64,000 nucleotides of DNA from Paraburkholderia sacchari (GCF_000785435.2 NZ_JTDB02000001.1:1020499-1084498); one strand, 5' to 3'. Counted from the stretch's first letter, positions 43,096-52,527 are shown. Notes: generated by a model from the letters alone, not told the origin. A program made the numbers and translations.

Positions 43096-44139
43096 ATGCC
43101 TCACTTCCCGATTTTCACCCCTACCAGGAACCGCGTTGCAGCGGCGGTGTTCCTTGGCTCGCTCGCCTTCAGCGCACTCGCCCATGCAGGCGGCAATGCA
43201 AACGTCGGTGCAAGCAGCAACGACAAAGTCATCGTGCTCGACTCGGGCGAAGCGAAGCTCTCGCTCATCGACCAGAATAGCCGCAGCGTGGTCGGCACCG
43301 AGCCCACCGGCAAGGAACCGCATCACCTGATGATTACGCCCGATGGCCAGTCGCTGATCGTGGCCGATTCGGTCTCGAATGACCTGATGTTTCTCGACCC
43401 GCACACCGGCAAGGTGCAGCGCCGCGTGGAGGGCATCGAAGATCCGTACCAGCTTGGCTTCTCGCCCGATCACAAATGGTTCGTGACGGCGGGCCTGCGC
43501 CTCGACCGGGTGGACATCTACGGCTACAACGGCCATGACGTCTCGCTCGTGAAGCGCATTCCGCTCGGGAAGACGCCCAGCCACATCAACTTCACCTCGG
43601 ACAGCAAGCTCGCGTTCGTGACGCTGCAGGACACCGGCGAAGTGGCCGCGATCGATCTGGCCACGCAGAGCGTGCTGTGGAAGCTGCCAGTGGGCAAGAC
43701 GCCCGCCGGCCTGTGGATGACGCCCGGCGACAAATACCTGCTGGTCGGCATGACGGGCGAGGACGACGTGGCCGTGGTGGACTGGCGCAATCGCACGGTC
43801 GTGAAGCGCATTCAAACGGGGCGCGGCGCGCACAACTTCCGCAATCTCGACGACGGCAAGCACGTGGCCGTGTCGAATCGCGTGGAAAGCACCATCAGCA
43901 TTCTCGACTACACCACGCTCACCAAGGTCGCCGACATCACGGGCCTGCGTCCCGGCCCCGACGACATGCAGCTTTCCGCCGACAAGCGCTACCTGTGGGT
44001 CACGTTCCGCTTCGCGCGGCACGTGGGCATCATCGACCTCACGACGAACAAGCTGATCGACACGATTCCCGTGGGCCGCTCGCCGCACGGCATCTACTTC
44101 GCGAACAGCGCGCCCGTGTACGCGCCGAACCCCGATTGA
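43096..44139 (+). CDS. Exported YVTN-type beta-propeller protein
   Basis: 347 residues. A signal peptide covers about 1-29 (ending ALAHA). The mature part is a seven-bladed YVTN/NHL-like propeller; blades show the repeat pattern of a turn such as TPDGQSLIVADSVSNDL or SPDHKWFVTAG, ending with DKRYLWVTFRFARHVGIIDL. Such periplasmic propellers act in protein assembly or as cofactor-less binding platforms; some resemble nitrite or amine oxidase domains without their catalytic site, and no haem motif (CxxCH) is present. The hydroxylase-like gene begins 18 bases after the stop, so they probably form one operon. Confidence 0.87.
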   Translation: MPHFPIFTPTRNRVAAAVFLGSLAFSALAHAGGNANVGASSNDKVIVLDSGEAKLSLIDQNSRSVVGTEPTGKEPHHLMITPDGQSLIVADSVSNDLMFLDPHTGKVQRRVEGIEDPYQLGFSPDHKWFVTAGLRLDRVDIYGYNGHDVSLVKRIPLGKTPSHINFTSDSKLAFVTLQDTGEVAAIDLATQSVLWKLPVGKTPAGLWMTPGDKYLLVGMTGEDDVAVVDWRNRTVVKRIQTGRGAHNFRNLDDGKHVAVSNRVESTISILDYTTLTKVADITGLRPGPDDMQLSADKRYLWVTFRFARHVGIIDLTTNKLIDTIPVGRSPHGIYFANSAPVYAPNPD

Positions 44140-44157
44140 CGAGCGAGGCCTGCCGAG

Positions 44158-45165
44158 ATGCTTGATACGCTGCTGGCGCAAGCCGACAACCTCGTGTCGA
44201 CGCTGCAGACGCTCGTGTTCGTGGACGTGGTGCAGCCGCTCTTCTACAAGGTCGGCTTGATGGGCTACGACGAGGACACCTACGACGCGCTCTACTGGGT
44301 GATCGTGGGCCTGCTGCAGGTCTGCGCGTCGTATCTGCTGTTGCGTCCGCTCGAAGCGCTGCGCCCGGCGGAGGCGTGGGGCGACCGCAAGGCGCTGCGC
44401 GCCGACATCTGGTACACGTGGATCGCCAAGCTCGGCATCCTGAACATCGCGTTCTTCTTCATGCTCACGCCGCTGTTCAATCACTGGCAGAGCCTGATGG
44501 CGATCCACAACGTGCCGAACATCGAGGTGGACAGCCTCTGGCCCGGCGTGACCGACAAGCCGTTCGTGTCGTTCCTGATCTATCTGGTCGTGCTCGATTT
44601 CGCGGGCTACTGGTATCACCGCTGGCAGCATCGTTTCGGCGTGTGGTGGGAACTGCACGCCGTGCACCACAGCCAGCAGCAGATGTCGCTCTGGTGCGAC
44701 GATCGCAATCATTTCATCGACGATATCGTGCAGGCCGCGTTTTTCGCGGGCATTTCGCTGTTCATCGGCGTGCCGCCCGCGCAGTTCGTCGTGCTTATCG
44801 CCGTGAGCAACTTCCTGCAAAGCGTGCAGCACGTGAACGCGCGGCTCGAATTCGGCTGGCTGCTCGAGCGCATGGTCGTGAGCCCGGCGTTTCATCGGCG
44901 TCATCACGCGATCGGCTATGGCCATGAAGGCACGCGCTATGGCTGCAATTTCGGCGTGCTGTTTCCGTGGTGGGACATGATGTTCCGCACCGCCTCGTGG
45001 AACAAGACGCTGGAGCCTACCGGCATCCGCGAGCAATTGCCCGCGCCGCAAGGGCGCGGTGTGAACTACGGCGAAGGGCTGATCGCCCAGCAGTGGCTCG
45101 CGCTCGTGCGCGTCGCCCGGCGGCTTGCCGGCAAGGGCTATCCGATAGGCGGGCAGACGCATTGA
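44158..45165 (+). CDS. Fatty acid hydroxylase / sterol desaturase family membrane enzyme
   Basis: 335 residues with four to five membrane helices. The di-iron His boxes are HRWQH, HAVHHS and HRRHH (positions about 159, 172 and 243), in the order required by the family. These enzymes use O2 to hydroxylate or desaturate lipids in the membrane. The actual lipid is unknown: hopanoids, fatty acids and ornithine lipids are candidates in this group. It shares an operon with an exported beta-propeller. A GC hairpin terminates the unit. Confidence 0.9.
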   Translation: MLDTLLAQADNLVSTLQTLVFVDVVQPLFYKVGLMGYDEDTYDALYWVIVGLLQVCASYLLLRPLEALRPAEAWGDRKALRADIWYTWIAKLGILNIAFFFMLTPLFNHWQSLMAIHNVPNIEVDSLWPGVTDKPFVSFLIYLVVLDFAGYWYHRWQHRFGVWWELHAVHHSQQQMSLWCDDRNHFIDDIVQAAFFAGISLFIGVPPAQFVVLIAVSNFLQSVQHVNARLEFGWLLERMVVSPAFHRRHHAIGYGHEGTRYGCNFGVLFPWWDMMFRTASWNKTLEPTGIREQLPAPQGRGVNYGEGLIAQQWLALVRVARRLAGKGYPIGGQTH

Positions 45166-45170
45166 GGCCG

Positions 45171-45197
45171 CGCCGGGCCGCCCTGGCCCGGCGGTTT
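45171..45197 (+). terminator. Terminator after the hydroxylase gene
   Basis: CGCCGGGCC, loop GCCCT, GGCCCGGCG: a perfect 9-bp stem six bases past the stop, followed by GTTTC, a short T-run. Confidence 0.65.
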
Positions 45198-45307
45198 CAT
45201 AGCAGGAATTCCGCGCAGGATTCCAGCGCAGGACGCCGGCAGTTCGCCCGGCCAGTGCGATAATCGCGGCTTGCCCTTCGCGCGGTGATCGAGCCGCGCG
45301 CCTACGT

Positions 45308-46450
45308 ATGCTGGAGAAAATCTTGAGCCGCATCGACAATCCGCAGCACGACCAGGAAGTCGGTTTCGCCGACGCTACCGAAGACACCACCCGCATCGAC
45401 GACACACGCATTGGCGCGGTGCGTCCGCTCATCTCGCCCGCGCTGCTGCTCGACGAACTGCCCGTGCCGCAGGCCACGCAGACGCTCGTGGAGACGAGCC
45501 GCGCGCAGATCGGCGAGGTGCTCGCGCAGCGCGACGACCGCGTAGTGGTGGTGGTCGGGCCGTGCTCGATTCACGATCACGACCAGGCGATCGAGTACGC
45601 GAAGCTGCTCAAGGCAGAAGCCGACCGGCTCAAGGACGACTTGCTCGTGGTCATGCGCGTGTACTTCGAAAAACCGCGCACGACCGTGGGCTGGAAGGGC
45701 TATATCAACGACCCGCGCCTCGACGGCAGCTTCCGCATCAACGAAGGGCTGCGCGCCGCGCGCCAGCTCCTGCTCGACATCAACGCGCTCGGGCTGCCCA
45801 CCGGCACCGAATTCCTCGACTTGCTGAGCCCGCAGTACATCGCCGATCTCGTGGCATGGGGCGCGATTGGCGCGCGCACGACCGAAAGCCAGAGCCATCG
45901 TCAACTGGCTTCGGGGCTGTCGTGCCCGATCGGCTTCAAGAACGGCACGGACGGCGGCGTGCAGGTCGCCGCCGACGCCATCGTCGCGGCGCGCGCGAGC
46001 CACGCGTTCATGGGCATGACGAAAATGGGCATGGCCGCGATCTTCGAGACGCGCGGCAACAACGACTGCCACGTGATCCTGCGCGGCGGCAAGAGCGGGC
46101 CGAACTACGACGCGGCATCGGTGGCCGCGTGCGCGGCGGCGCTCGCGAAGGCCGGGCTGCGCGAGCAGGTCATGATCGACTGCTCGCACGCCAATTCGAG
46201 CAAGCAGCACCAGCGCCAGATCGAGGTGGCGCGCGATATCGGCGCGCAGCTGGCGGGCGGCGAATCGCGCATCGTGGGCGTGATGATCGAGAGCCATCTG
46301 GAAGAAGGGCGCCAGGACCTCGTGCCGGGCGTGCCGCTCAAGCGCGGGGTGTCGATTACCGATGCATGCATTAGCTGGGCGCAGACGCAGCCGGTGCTGG
46401 AGTCGCTCGCGCAGGCAGTGAGGGCGCGCAGGGAAAAGCGGGCGGGGTAA
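45308..46450 (+). CDS. aroG: 3-deoxy-7-phosphoheptulonate synthase, class I (DAHP synthase)
   Basis: 380 residues. It condenses phosphoenolpyruvate and erythrose-4-phosphate, the first step of the shikimate pathway. Metal and substrate motifs are visible: VVVGPCSIHDH (metal Cys), EKPRTTVGWKGYINDP, GARTTESQ, SGLSCPIGFKNGTDG and IDCSHANSSK. It belongs to the class I alpha type, feedback-controlled by aromatic amino acids; which one cannot be read with certainty. The ATG lacks a strong ribosome site. It is a single-gene unit. Confidence 0.95.
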   Translation: MLEKILSRIDNPQHDQEVGFADATEDTTRIDDTRIGAVRPLISPALLLDELPVPQATQTLVETSRAQIGEVLAQRDDRVVVVVGPCSIHDHDQAIEYAKLLKAEADRLKDDLLVVMRVYFEKPRTTVGWKGYINDPRLDGSFRINEGLRAARQLLLDINALGLPTGTEFLDLLSPQYIADLVAWGAIGARTTESQSHRQLASGLSCPIGFKNGTDGGVQVAADAIVAARASHAFMGMTKMGMAAIFETRGNNDCHVILRGGKSGPNYDAASVAACAAALAKAGLREQVMIDCSHANSSKQHQRQIEVARDIGAQLAGGESRIVGVMIESHLEEGRQDLVPGVPLKRGVSITDACISWAQTQPVLESLAQAVRARREKRAG

Positions 46451-46866
46451 GGTTGCGAGGAGGGGGCTGGCTCGCTGAGGTTGGCGAGCCGTATTGAATG
46501 AGCGACGCGCGGCGGACTGGGAGGTTCGGCGCGCGTTGTTGTTTTATGGGACGCATGGCGATTGCTCGTTTTGCTTCCCCTGACATTGCCATTTCCGGGG
46601 TTTCCGTCAAGGCCGGCAGGATGCTGGCCACGCACAATATCGTCGCCATCTGGGCATGAGGTTACGCAGGCCTCTGTTTTGGTATAAAAATTTATACGGG
46701 CGAGGTATGGTGGAGAAGGAAATTCGCTGAGTTGGGTCATCCTATGACGACCTTTTGGCCTTCCCTGTGGAGGCCCGTCAACAGGCCGGGTTCCAGTTCT
46801 GAGGCTGGCGGCGCGAAAGGCTCAAGCTGTTCGGATGCATAGTCCCGGGAGCGTCCCGAAAATCAC
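46451..46866. other. 416-bp convergent intergenic region with hairpins and an AT palindrome
   Basis: GGCTCGC/GCGAGCC (46469-46490) and ACGCGCG/CGCGCGT (46505-46536) hairpins may end aroG; the second leads into TGTTGTTTT. At 46682-46697, GTATAAA-AA-TTTATAC is a perfect 7-2-7 palindrome in a GC-rich setting. No convincing gene was found on either strand. It lies between convergent aroG and the ferric reductase gene, so no promoter is required for either of them. Confidence 0.4.
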
Positions 46867-47679
46867 TCAATCCTCAATCGCCTCATGCGTCGCCTGCGCC
46901 CCGCGCCGCCAGTACGCCGACGCGCGAATGCGCTTCTTGTCGACTCCGCGTTCGTTGCACAGGTGCGCGCGCACGGCGCGAATTTCCGAGGCTTCGCCGG
47001 CCGCCCACACATAGCCGTCGCCAGGCGGCAGCCAGACTTCGCGCACCGCGTCGACTAGCGGTTGGCCCGATTCGGATTCCTCACGATAGCGCCAGATCGC
47101 GTAGAGATCGGCTTCGGTTGGCAGCGCGATGCGCGCCGCGCGGTTCTCCACCGCCACGACCACGGCGACGCGCGCGCTGGCGGGCAGTTCGGTCAGGCGG
47201 CGCTGAATCGCCGGCAGCGCCGTCTCGTCGCCAATCAGCAGATGCCAGTCGAAGCCCGTGGGAATCACCATCGAGCCGCGCGGGCCACCCACGCCCAGAT
47301 ACTGGCCGGGCTGGGCCCGTTCCGCCCATGCTGTGGCCGGGCCGGCGTCGTGCAGCGCGAATTCGAGGTCGAGTTCGCCGGCCGCGATGTCGAAGCGGCG
47401 TGGCGTGTAATCGCGCGCGGCAGGGCGCTCGACGCCTTCGGGAAACGCGATGCCGTCCGGACCTACACTCGGCAGCACAGGTTTTTCGGCGCCATTGGGC
47501 GGGAAAAACACCTTCAGATGATCGTCGAACGACGCCGACACGAAGTCGCTCAGATCGCCGGTGAGCGTCACGCGCACCAGTGCGGGCGACAGCGCGGTCA
47601 CGCGCGCGACGCGCAGCAGGCGAAACTTCAACGGATGTCGCACGCGGACGACTTCAAGGGGGCTCGGGTTTTGCATCAA
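46867..47679 (-). CDS. Siderophore-interacting protein / ferric-chelate reductase (YqjH-like)
   Basis: 270 residues of the SIP family. An FAD-binding domain (about 1-130) contains the ferredoxin-reductase-like RDYTPRRFD motif, followed by the small C-terminal SIP domain with [17 protein letters not shown] and [15 protein letters not shown]. These enzymes reduce ferric siderophores with NAD(P)H to release iron in the cytoplasm. In E. coli, yqjH is controlled by the PadR-like YqjI; here the PadR gene lies 42 bases upstream in the same direction, so the pair is conserved as an operon. Start at 47679 or the next Met. Confidence 0.9.
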   Translation of the reverse strand: MMQNPSPLEVVRVRHPLKFRLLRVARVTALSPALVRVTLTGDLSDFVSASFDDHLKVFFPPNGAEKPVLPSVGPDGIAFPEGVERPAARDYTPRRFDIAAGELDLEFALHDAGPATAWAERAQPGQYLGVGGPRGSMVIPTGFDWHLLIGDETALPAIQRRLTELPASARVAVVVAVENRAARIALPTEADLYAIWRYREESESGQPLVDAVREVWLPPGDGYVWAAGEASEIRAVRAHLCNERGVDKKRIRASAYWRRGAQATHEAIED

Positions 47680-47721
47680 TGACTCCGATGGGGCGATGGG
47701 GTGACGGCCGATGAGCCGGGC

Positions 47722-48462
47722 TCAAGCGTCGCCGCTTTCCTCGCCGTTTTCGATTTCGCGGGTGGCGCGCGCAAGAATGGCCGCGATGCGGCGCTGCTCG
47801 TCGGGCGAGACGTCCGTGCGGCGTAGCAGGGCGCGCTTGAGCGCGCGGCGCGCTTCGATCAGTTCGCGCACCCAGCCGGTGCCTTCGGCGAGATCTTCGC
47901 CCGCGAGCGCGCGGCGCATGACTTCCATCTTGCGGCCGAAATGCGTGAGCTTCGCAAGGATCAGGTCGGCGCGTTCGCGATTGGCGTTCAGGTGCGCGCG
48001 GCCTTCTTCAGATAGTTCGTAGCGCTTACGATTTCCTTCGAGCGTGACGCTGACGTAACCAAGCTCTTCGAGGAAGGTGAGCGCCGGGTAGACCATGCCG
48101 GGGCTCGGGCTGTAGAAGCCGTTCGAGCGCGCGTCGAGCGCCTTGATGAGTTCGTAGCCGTGGCTCGGGCGCTCGGCGAGCAGCACGAGCAGCATCAACT
48201 GCAAATCCTCGGATGTGAACTTGCGGCCGCGTCCAAAACCGTCGCCATTTTCACCGAAGCCGCCGAATCCCCGGCCGAAGCCCTCGCCAAAATCACCGGG
48301 GCCGCCGCCGTGGTGGCGACCCATGGCGTGGCGAAGCGCGTGCATAGGGTGGCGCATGGCGAAGCGGACGCCGAAGCGATCATCGTCCACGAAAGGGTCG
48401 AAACAGGCGCGGCCGGCGGAGCCGTGGCGCCAGAAATAGGCAAAAGCGTGATGGTGGCCCAT
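47722..48462 (-). CDS. PadR family regulator with His-rich N-terminus (YqjI-like)
   Basis: 246 residues. The first 80 are rich in His, Gly and Phe (MGHHHAFAYFWRHG; HALRHAMGRHHGGG), a metal-binding tail as in E. coli YqjI, which senses nickel and iron. The PadR winged helix follows (about 83-160): LMLLVLLAERPSHGYELIKAL and YSPSPGMVYPALTFLEELGYV. A C-terminal dimerisation helix follows. AAGGAGG precedes the ATG. A perfect 22-bp palindrome overlaps its promoter. It likely represses itself and the downstream ferric reductase until metal binds. Confidence 0.9.
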   Translation of the reverse strand: MGHHHAFAYFWRHGSAGRACFDPFVDDDRFGVRFAMRHPMHALRHAMGRHHGGGPGDFGEGFGRGFGGFGENGDGFGRGRKFTSEDLQLMLLVLLAERPSHGYELIKALDARSNGFYSPSPGMVYPALTFLEELGYVSVTLEGNRKRYELSEEGRAHLNANRERADLILAKLTHFGRKMEVMRRALAGEDLAEGTGWVRELIEARRALKRALLRRTDVSPDEQRRIAAILARATREIENGEESGDA

Positions 48463-48494
48463 GAAGCCTCCTTCTCCGAGTATCTTAAAACATG

Positions 48495-48516
48495 TCTTAA
48501 GATATATATCTTAAGA
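48495..48516. promoter_or_regulatory. Perfect 22-bp palindrome, PadR operator
   Basis: Arms TCTTAAGATAT and ATATCTTAAGA are exact reverse complements. It lies 33 bases before the padR start. A further half-like copy, ATCTTAAAACATGTCTTAAG, overlaps it at 48482-48501, so two repressors could bind side by side. Confidence 0.75.
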
Positions 48517-48527
48517 GTGTTTGTCAA
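48499..48527 (-). promoter_or_regulatory. Promoter of the padR-SIP operon
   Basis: On the minus strand, TTGACA (48522-48527) and TATCTT (48499-48504) are separated by 17 bases. The palindrome covers the -10 and spacer. Confidence 0.6.
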
Positions 48528-48586
48528 AGAAGAATTTGGGTGACAGAGCGGGCCACGAAGTGTGCGAGAACGCAAGACTGGCCAAT

Positions 48587-49672
48587 TCAGGCGCGCACGC
48601 TCACCCTGTATTGCGTGATCTGGCGATAGGTGCTGCCCGGGCGCAACACCACTTCATCGCGCTCCGGTGCGCCCATATTGATCTGGTTCGGGAGCCCACC
48701 CGCTTCCAGGCACAGGCCCGCGTGGCGGACGCACGGTGTGCCGTGGCGCCCCGGCTGGCCTTCCAGATAATTTCCCGTATAGCACTGCAGCCCGCGCTGG
48801 TCGGTCGCAACCGTGAGCTCGCGCCCGCTGCCTGGTTCGTAGACGCTCGCCACGGTGCGCACGGCCGGTGCGTGGCCTGCTTGGGCGGCATCGCGCAAAA
48901 CGTAGCAGTGGTCGAAGCCGCCCGCGCGCGCAAGCTGCTCCTGCGGCCAGTCGAGCCGCGCCCCAAGCGGTGCGCCATGGCGGAAGTCGAAGGCGGTGCC
49001 GCGGACTTCCGCCACGCGGATGGGGATCAACATGGGATCGACTTCGAGATAGGCGTCGGCATCGATCGTGAGGATGTGGCCGCGAATGTCCGAGCCCGGC
49101 ACGCCGCCGAGGTTGAAATAGCCGTGGCTCGTCAAGTTGAGTGGCGTGGGCGCATCGGTTACGGCTTCGTAGTCGATCGTGAGTGTGCCGTCGTCGTCGA
49201 GCGTATAGCGCACCTGCACGCTCACGTTTCCGGGAAAGCCGCCATCGCCTTCGGGCGACTCGAGCCGCAGCAGCAGGGCGCCACGCTCGTCCGCGACTTG
49301 CCACAGCGCCCGGTGAAAGCCGTTTGCGCCTCCGTGCAATAAATTGCCGTTTTCGTTGCGATCGAGTGCGTAGTCGATGCCGTCGAGCGTGAAGCGCGCG
49401 CCGGCAATGCGGTTGGCCCAGCGGCCCACCAGGCCGCCCATATAGGTGGTGGCCGCGTGGTATTCGGCCGGGGTGTCGTGGCCTAGCAGGATATCGGCGA
49501 GCTGCCCCGCGCGGTCGGGTGCATGCCAGCTAACCAGCGTGGCGCCCAGGTCGCTGATCGTCACCTTCATATCCTGCGCATTTCGCAGCGTGTAGAGTCG
49601 GCAGACATCGCCGCCGGGTAACGCGCCCCACGGTTCGGAGTTCAGTTGGCTCATTTGAAGAGGGCTGTTCAT
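48587..49672 (-). CDS. galM: Aldose 1-epimerase (mutarotase)
   Basis: 361 residues. It interconverts alpha and beta anomers of hexoses and pentoses. Catalytic residues appear in their usual blocks: GRWANRIAGARF, NLLHGGANGFH (active-site His), NLTSHGYFNLGG (second His and Asn), and LCLEAGGLPNQIN with the general-base Glu. It lies 39 bases downstream of xylR on the same strand, so it is probably expressed with the regulator and helps xylose use. An alternative start is MSQLNSE, six codons in; neither has a clear ribosome site. Confidence 0.93.
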   Translation of the reverse strand: MNSPLQMSQLNSEPWGALPGGDVCRLYTLRNAQDMKVTISDLGATLVSWHAPDRAGQLADILLGHDTPAEYHAATTYMGGLVGRWANRIAGARFTLDGIDYALDRNENGNLLHGGANGFHRALWQVADERGALLLRLESPEGDGGFPGNVSVQVRYTLDDDGTLTIDYEAVTDAPTPLNLTSHGYFNLGGVPGSDIRGHILTIDADAYLEVDPMLIPIRVAEVRGTAFDFRHGAPLGARLDWPQEQLARAGGFDHCYVLRDAAQAGHAPAVRTVASVYEPGSGRELTVATDQRGLQCYTGNYLEGQPGRHGTPCVRHAGLCLEAGGLPNQINMGAPERDEVVLRPGSTYRQITQYRVSVRA

Positions 49673-49711
49673 GAGGCGTGAGTCGTGAAAGTCGATCCGG
49701 CCGCAGCCGGA

Positions 49712-50950
49712 TCAGGAGTTTGATGTGCATGCGGCGCGCGTGGCAGAAGACGCGGAGGGCGAGGGTGGCTTCACGCTGTCCTGGTATTCGCGCGGTGTGC
49801 AGTCCAGTTCGCGCCGGAACACCGCATACATGTACTGGAGCGACGTGAATCCGCAACGTATGGCCACTTCCGCGTTCGACGCGTTGTGGCTCGCGAGCAT
49901 TGCCTTCGCGGCATCGAGCTTGTGCCGCAGGATTTCCTGGTGGACCGTGCAGTGCAACTCGCGGCGGAAATATTCTTCCAGCGACGAACGCGAAACGCCT
50001 ACGTAGTCGGCCACCTGCTCGGTCTTGATACCCTGGCACGCGTACTGGCGGATGAAGTGACGTGCACGCATGACGTGAGGGCTCGACAGGGGTTCATGTT
50101 TCGTCGACTCCAGCACATTGATGCCGACGGGCGGCACCAGAATGCGCCGTCCCGGAAAACGTGCACCGCCTAGCATCTGATGCAGCAGGTGCGCCGCCGT
50201 TTTGCCCATTTCCGCCGTGCCCTGAATCACCGAGGAAAGCGGGATGCGTGCGAGCGTGCGTGTGAGCGGGTCGTTATCGATGCCGATGATCGCCACCTGC
50301 TCCGGCACGGCAATGCCGTGCATCAGACAGGCTTGCAGCAGATGCCGCGCCCGGGCATCGGTCACCGCGATCACGCCAACGGGCTTGGGCAGCGCATGAA
50401 GCCACGCGCTCAACTGCTCGATTGCCTGGTTCCAGGACGGTGCACTCGTGGCGAGGCCGCGATAGATCGGCGCGTCCATATCTTCTGTGTGCGCGAGCGC
50501 CTGGAAGGCACGCTCGCGCTCCTGCGCCCAGCGGTTCTCCAGTGCGACGGGCAGGCTGTACATGGCGAGATGCGGCAGCCCCGCGCCGATCAGGTGCGTC
50601 CAGGCGAGCGAGACGAGCTTTTTGTTGTCGGTGGCGATGTAGGGCAGCGCGGTGGGGTACTGGGCGGAGTCTTCGTACGACGAGCCGACCGCCACCACGG
50701 GAAGCGGTGAACCCTGCAGCGCTTCGGCGACGGCGGGGTCGTCGAAATCGGCGATGATGCCATCGCCTTCGAAGCGCTCGATGCCCGCGAGCCGGCAGCG
50801 GAAATCCTCTTCGAGAAAGAGGTCCCAGGCGACGCGCGTCGAGCGCAGATAGTGGCCAATGCCCGCGATGATCTCGCGGTCGTAAACCTTGTTCGCATTG
50901 AAGAGCAGTGCGATGCGGTGCGACGTCTGGGAAGCGGTGGCGCGGGTCAT
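49712..50950 (-). CDS. xylR: Xylose operon regulator XylR (AraC family with LacI-like sensor domain)
   Basis: 412 residues. The first 280 form a periplasmic-binding-protein-like ligand domain (RIALLFNANKVYDREIIAGI, then IIGIDNDPLTRTL). The last 110 hold two AraC helix-turn-helix motifs: TEQVADYVGVSRSSLEEYFRR and NAEVAIRCGFTSLQYMYAVFRR. This architecture is specific to XylR. Bound D-xylose makes it activate xylA and xylF promoters. It diverges from xylA; a 254-bp control region lies between. galM follows on the same strand. Confidence 0.95.
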   Translation of the reverse strand: MTRATASQTSHRIALLFNANKVYDREIIAGIGHYLRSTRVAWDLFLEEDFRCRLAGIERFEGDGIIADFDDPAVAEALQGSPLPVVAVGSSYEDSAQYPTALPYIATDNKKLVSLAWTHLIGAGLPHLAMYSLPVALENRWAQERERAFQALAHTEDMDAPIYRGLATSAPSWNQAIEQLSAWLHALPKPVGVIAVTDARARHLLQACLMHGIAVPEQVAIIGIDNDPLTRTLARIPLSSVIQGTAEMGKTAAHLLHQMLGGARFPGRRILVPPVGINVLESTKHEPLSSPHVMRARHFIRQYACQGIKTEQVADYVGVSRSSLEEYFRRELHCTVHQEILRHKLDAAKAMLASHNASNAEVAIRCGFTSLQYMYAVFRRELDCTPREYQDSVKPPSPSASSATRAACTSNS

Positions 50951-51054
50951 GGCATGTCGTAGGGGCCTTTTAAGCGTCTGGCTATTCTAGGCCGAGTGTG
51001 GGCCGCATGCGCGCGCCGGCGGAGGATGCTGGCAGGAAACGTTATCTGCGTCGC

Positions 51055-51070
51055 GCAATTTCGTAATTGC
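51055..51070. promoter_or_regulatory. Candidate XylR-type site in the xylR-xylA control region
   Basis: GCAATT-TCGT-AATTGC is a perfect 6-4-6 inverted repeat in the divergent region. XylR sites in E. coli include AT-rich elements with a similar AATTG core; the match is suggestive, not proven. Confidence 0.4.
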
Positions 51071-51204
51071 CGCCCTTCCCACCCCACGGGCAGTATGAGG
51101 TCACTTCGACGGGCGCTCGCCGCTGCGCCGCAACATAACCGCCCTGCATGGGAGCCGAGCGCAAAGCGCTGAAGCGCTCGCTGTGCATCGACCAAGGAGA
51201 CGAC

Positions 51205-52527
51205 ATGTCGTATTTCGAAGCTATTCCTCCGATCCGCTATGAGGGTCCGCAATCGGACAATCCGCTTGCTTACCGTCACTACGATCGCACGAAGAAGGTG
51301 CTCGGCAAGACGCTGGAGGAGCACCTGCGCATTGCCGTGTGCTACTGGCATACGCTGGTGTGGCCAGGCGTCGACATCTTCGGCCAGGGCACCTTTCACC
51401 GTCCGTGGCAGCAGCCTGGCGACGCGATGGAGCGGGCGCGCCAGAAGGCCGACGCGGCGTTCGAGTTCTTCACGAAACTCAATGTGCCGTTCTACACATT
51501 CCACGACACCGACGTCGCGCCCGAGGGCCGTGACCTGAAGGACTACAAGGAGAACTTCGCGCGGATGGTGGATTACCTCGGCGAAAAGCAGCAGGCGAGC
51601 GGTATGAAGCTGTTGTGGGGTACGGCCAATCTGTTCTCGCATCCGCGTTACGCGGGCGGCGCGGCCACTAGTCCGAATCCCGAGGTCTTTGCTTATGCGG
51701 CGACTCAGGTATGTCATGCGCTGGATGCCACGCAAAAGCTCGGCGGCGAAAACTACGTGCTCTGGGGCGGCCGCGAAGGCTACGACACGCTGTTGAACAC
51801 CGATCTCGTGCGCGAACGCGAGCAGTTCGCGCGTTTTCTCGCGATGGTGGTCGAGCACAAGGAGCGCATCGGCTTCAAGGGCGCGCTGCTGATCGAGCCG
51901 AAGCCGCAGGAGCCCACCAAGCACCAGTACGATTACGACGTCGCGACGGTTCATGGATTCCTGACGCAATACGGACTGCAGAACGAAATTCGCGTCAACA
52001 TCGAGGCGAATCACGCTACGCTCGCGGGGCATTCGTTCCATCACGAGATCGCGATGGCGCACGCGCTGGGCGTGTTCGGCAGCGTGGACGCCAACCGCGG
52101 AGATCCCCAGAACGGCTGGGACACCGATCAGTTTCCGAATAGCGTGGAGGAGCTCACGCTGGCGTTCTACGAGATCTTGCGGCACGGCGGCTTCACCACC
52201 GGCGGCATGAATTTCGACGCGAAGGTGCGGCGTCAAAGCGTGGACCCCGAAGACCTGTTCTACGGCCACGTTGGTGCGATCGACGTGCTCGCCCTCGCGC
52301 TCGAGCGTGCCGCGGTACTGGTGGAGAACGATAGGCTCCAGCAGTTCAAACAGCAGCGCTATGCGGGCTGGGACACCGAGTTCGGCCGCAAGATTCTTGC
52401 CGGCGGTTATGCGCTTTCGTCGCTGGCCGCGGATGCCGCCGCTCGTGGCCTCAATCCCCAGCATGCGAGCGGCCAGCAGGAGCGCCTCGAAAACGTCGTC
52501 AACCAGGCGATTTACGGCCAACGCTGA
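51205..52527 (+). CDS. xylA: Xylose isomerase
   Basis: 440 residues, the class II length. It isomerises D-xylose to D-xylulose with two divalent metals. Catalytic and metal blocks are in place: [12 protein letters not shown] (active His and Asp), [20 protein letters not shown] (metal Glu, Lys), [17 protein letters not shown] and [25 protein letters not shown] is five bases before ATG 51205. It opens the xylAB-FGH cluster, activated presumably by the divergent XylR. Gap to xylB is 78 bases. Confidence 0.97.
   Translation: MSYFEAIPPIRYEGPQSDNPLAYRHYDRTKKVLGKTLEEHLRIAVCYWHTLVWPGVDIFGQGTFHRPWQQPGDAMERARQKADAAFEFFTKLNVPFYTFHDTDVAPEGRDLKDYKENFARMVDYLGEKQQASGMKLLWGTANLFSHPRYAGGAATSPNPEVFAYAATQVCHALDATQKLGGENYVLWGGREGYDTLLNTDLVREREQFARFLAMVVEHKERIGFKGALLIEPKPQEPTKHQYDYDVATVHGFLTQYGLQNEIRVNIEANHATLAGHSFHHEIAMAHALGVFGSVDANRGDPQNGWDTDQFPNSVEELTLAFYEILRHGGFTTGGMNFDAKVRRQSVDPEDLFYGHVGAIDVLALALERAAVLVENDRLQQFKQQRYAGWDTEFGRKILAGGYALSSLAADAAARGLNPQHASGQQERLENVVNQAIYGQR

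Noticed and set aside
43081..45477. About 800-codon minus-strand frame opposite the propeller and hydroxylase genes
   Set aside because: It mirrors two clear plus-strand genes with family motifs and is rich in Arg/His/Val; a shadow frame.
46105..46740. Minus-strand frame crossing the end of aroG and the intergenic region
   Set aside because: Mostly complement of aroG; the remainder is low-complexity and interrupted by hairpins.
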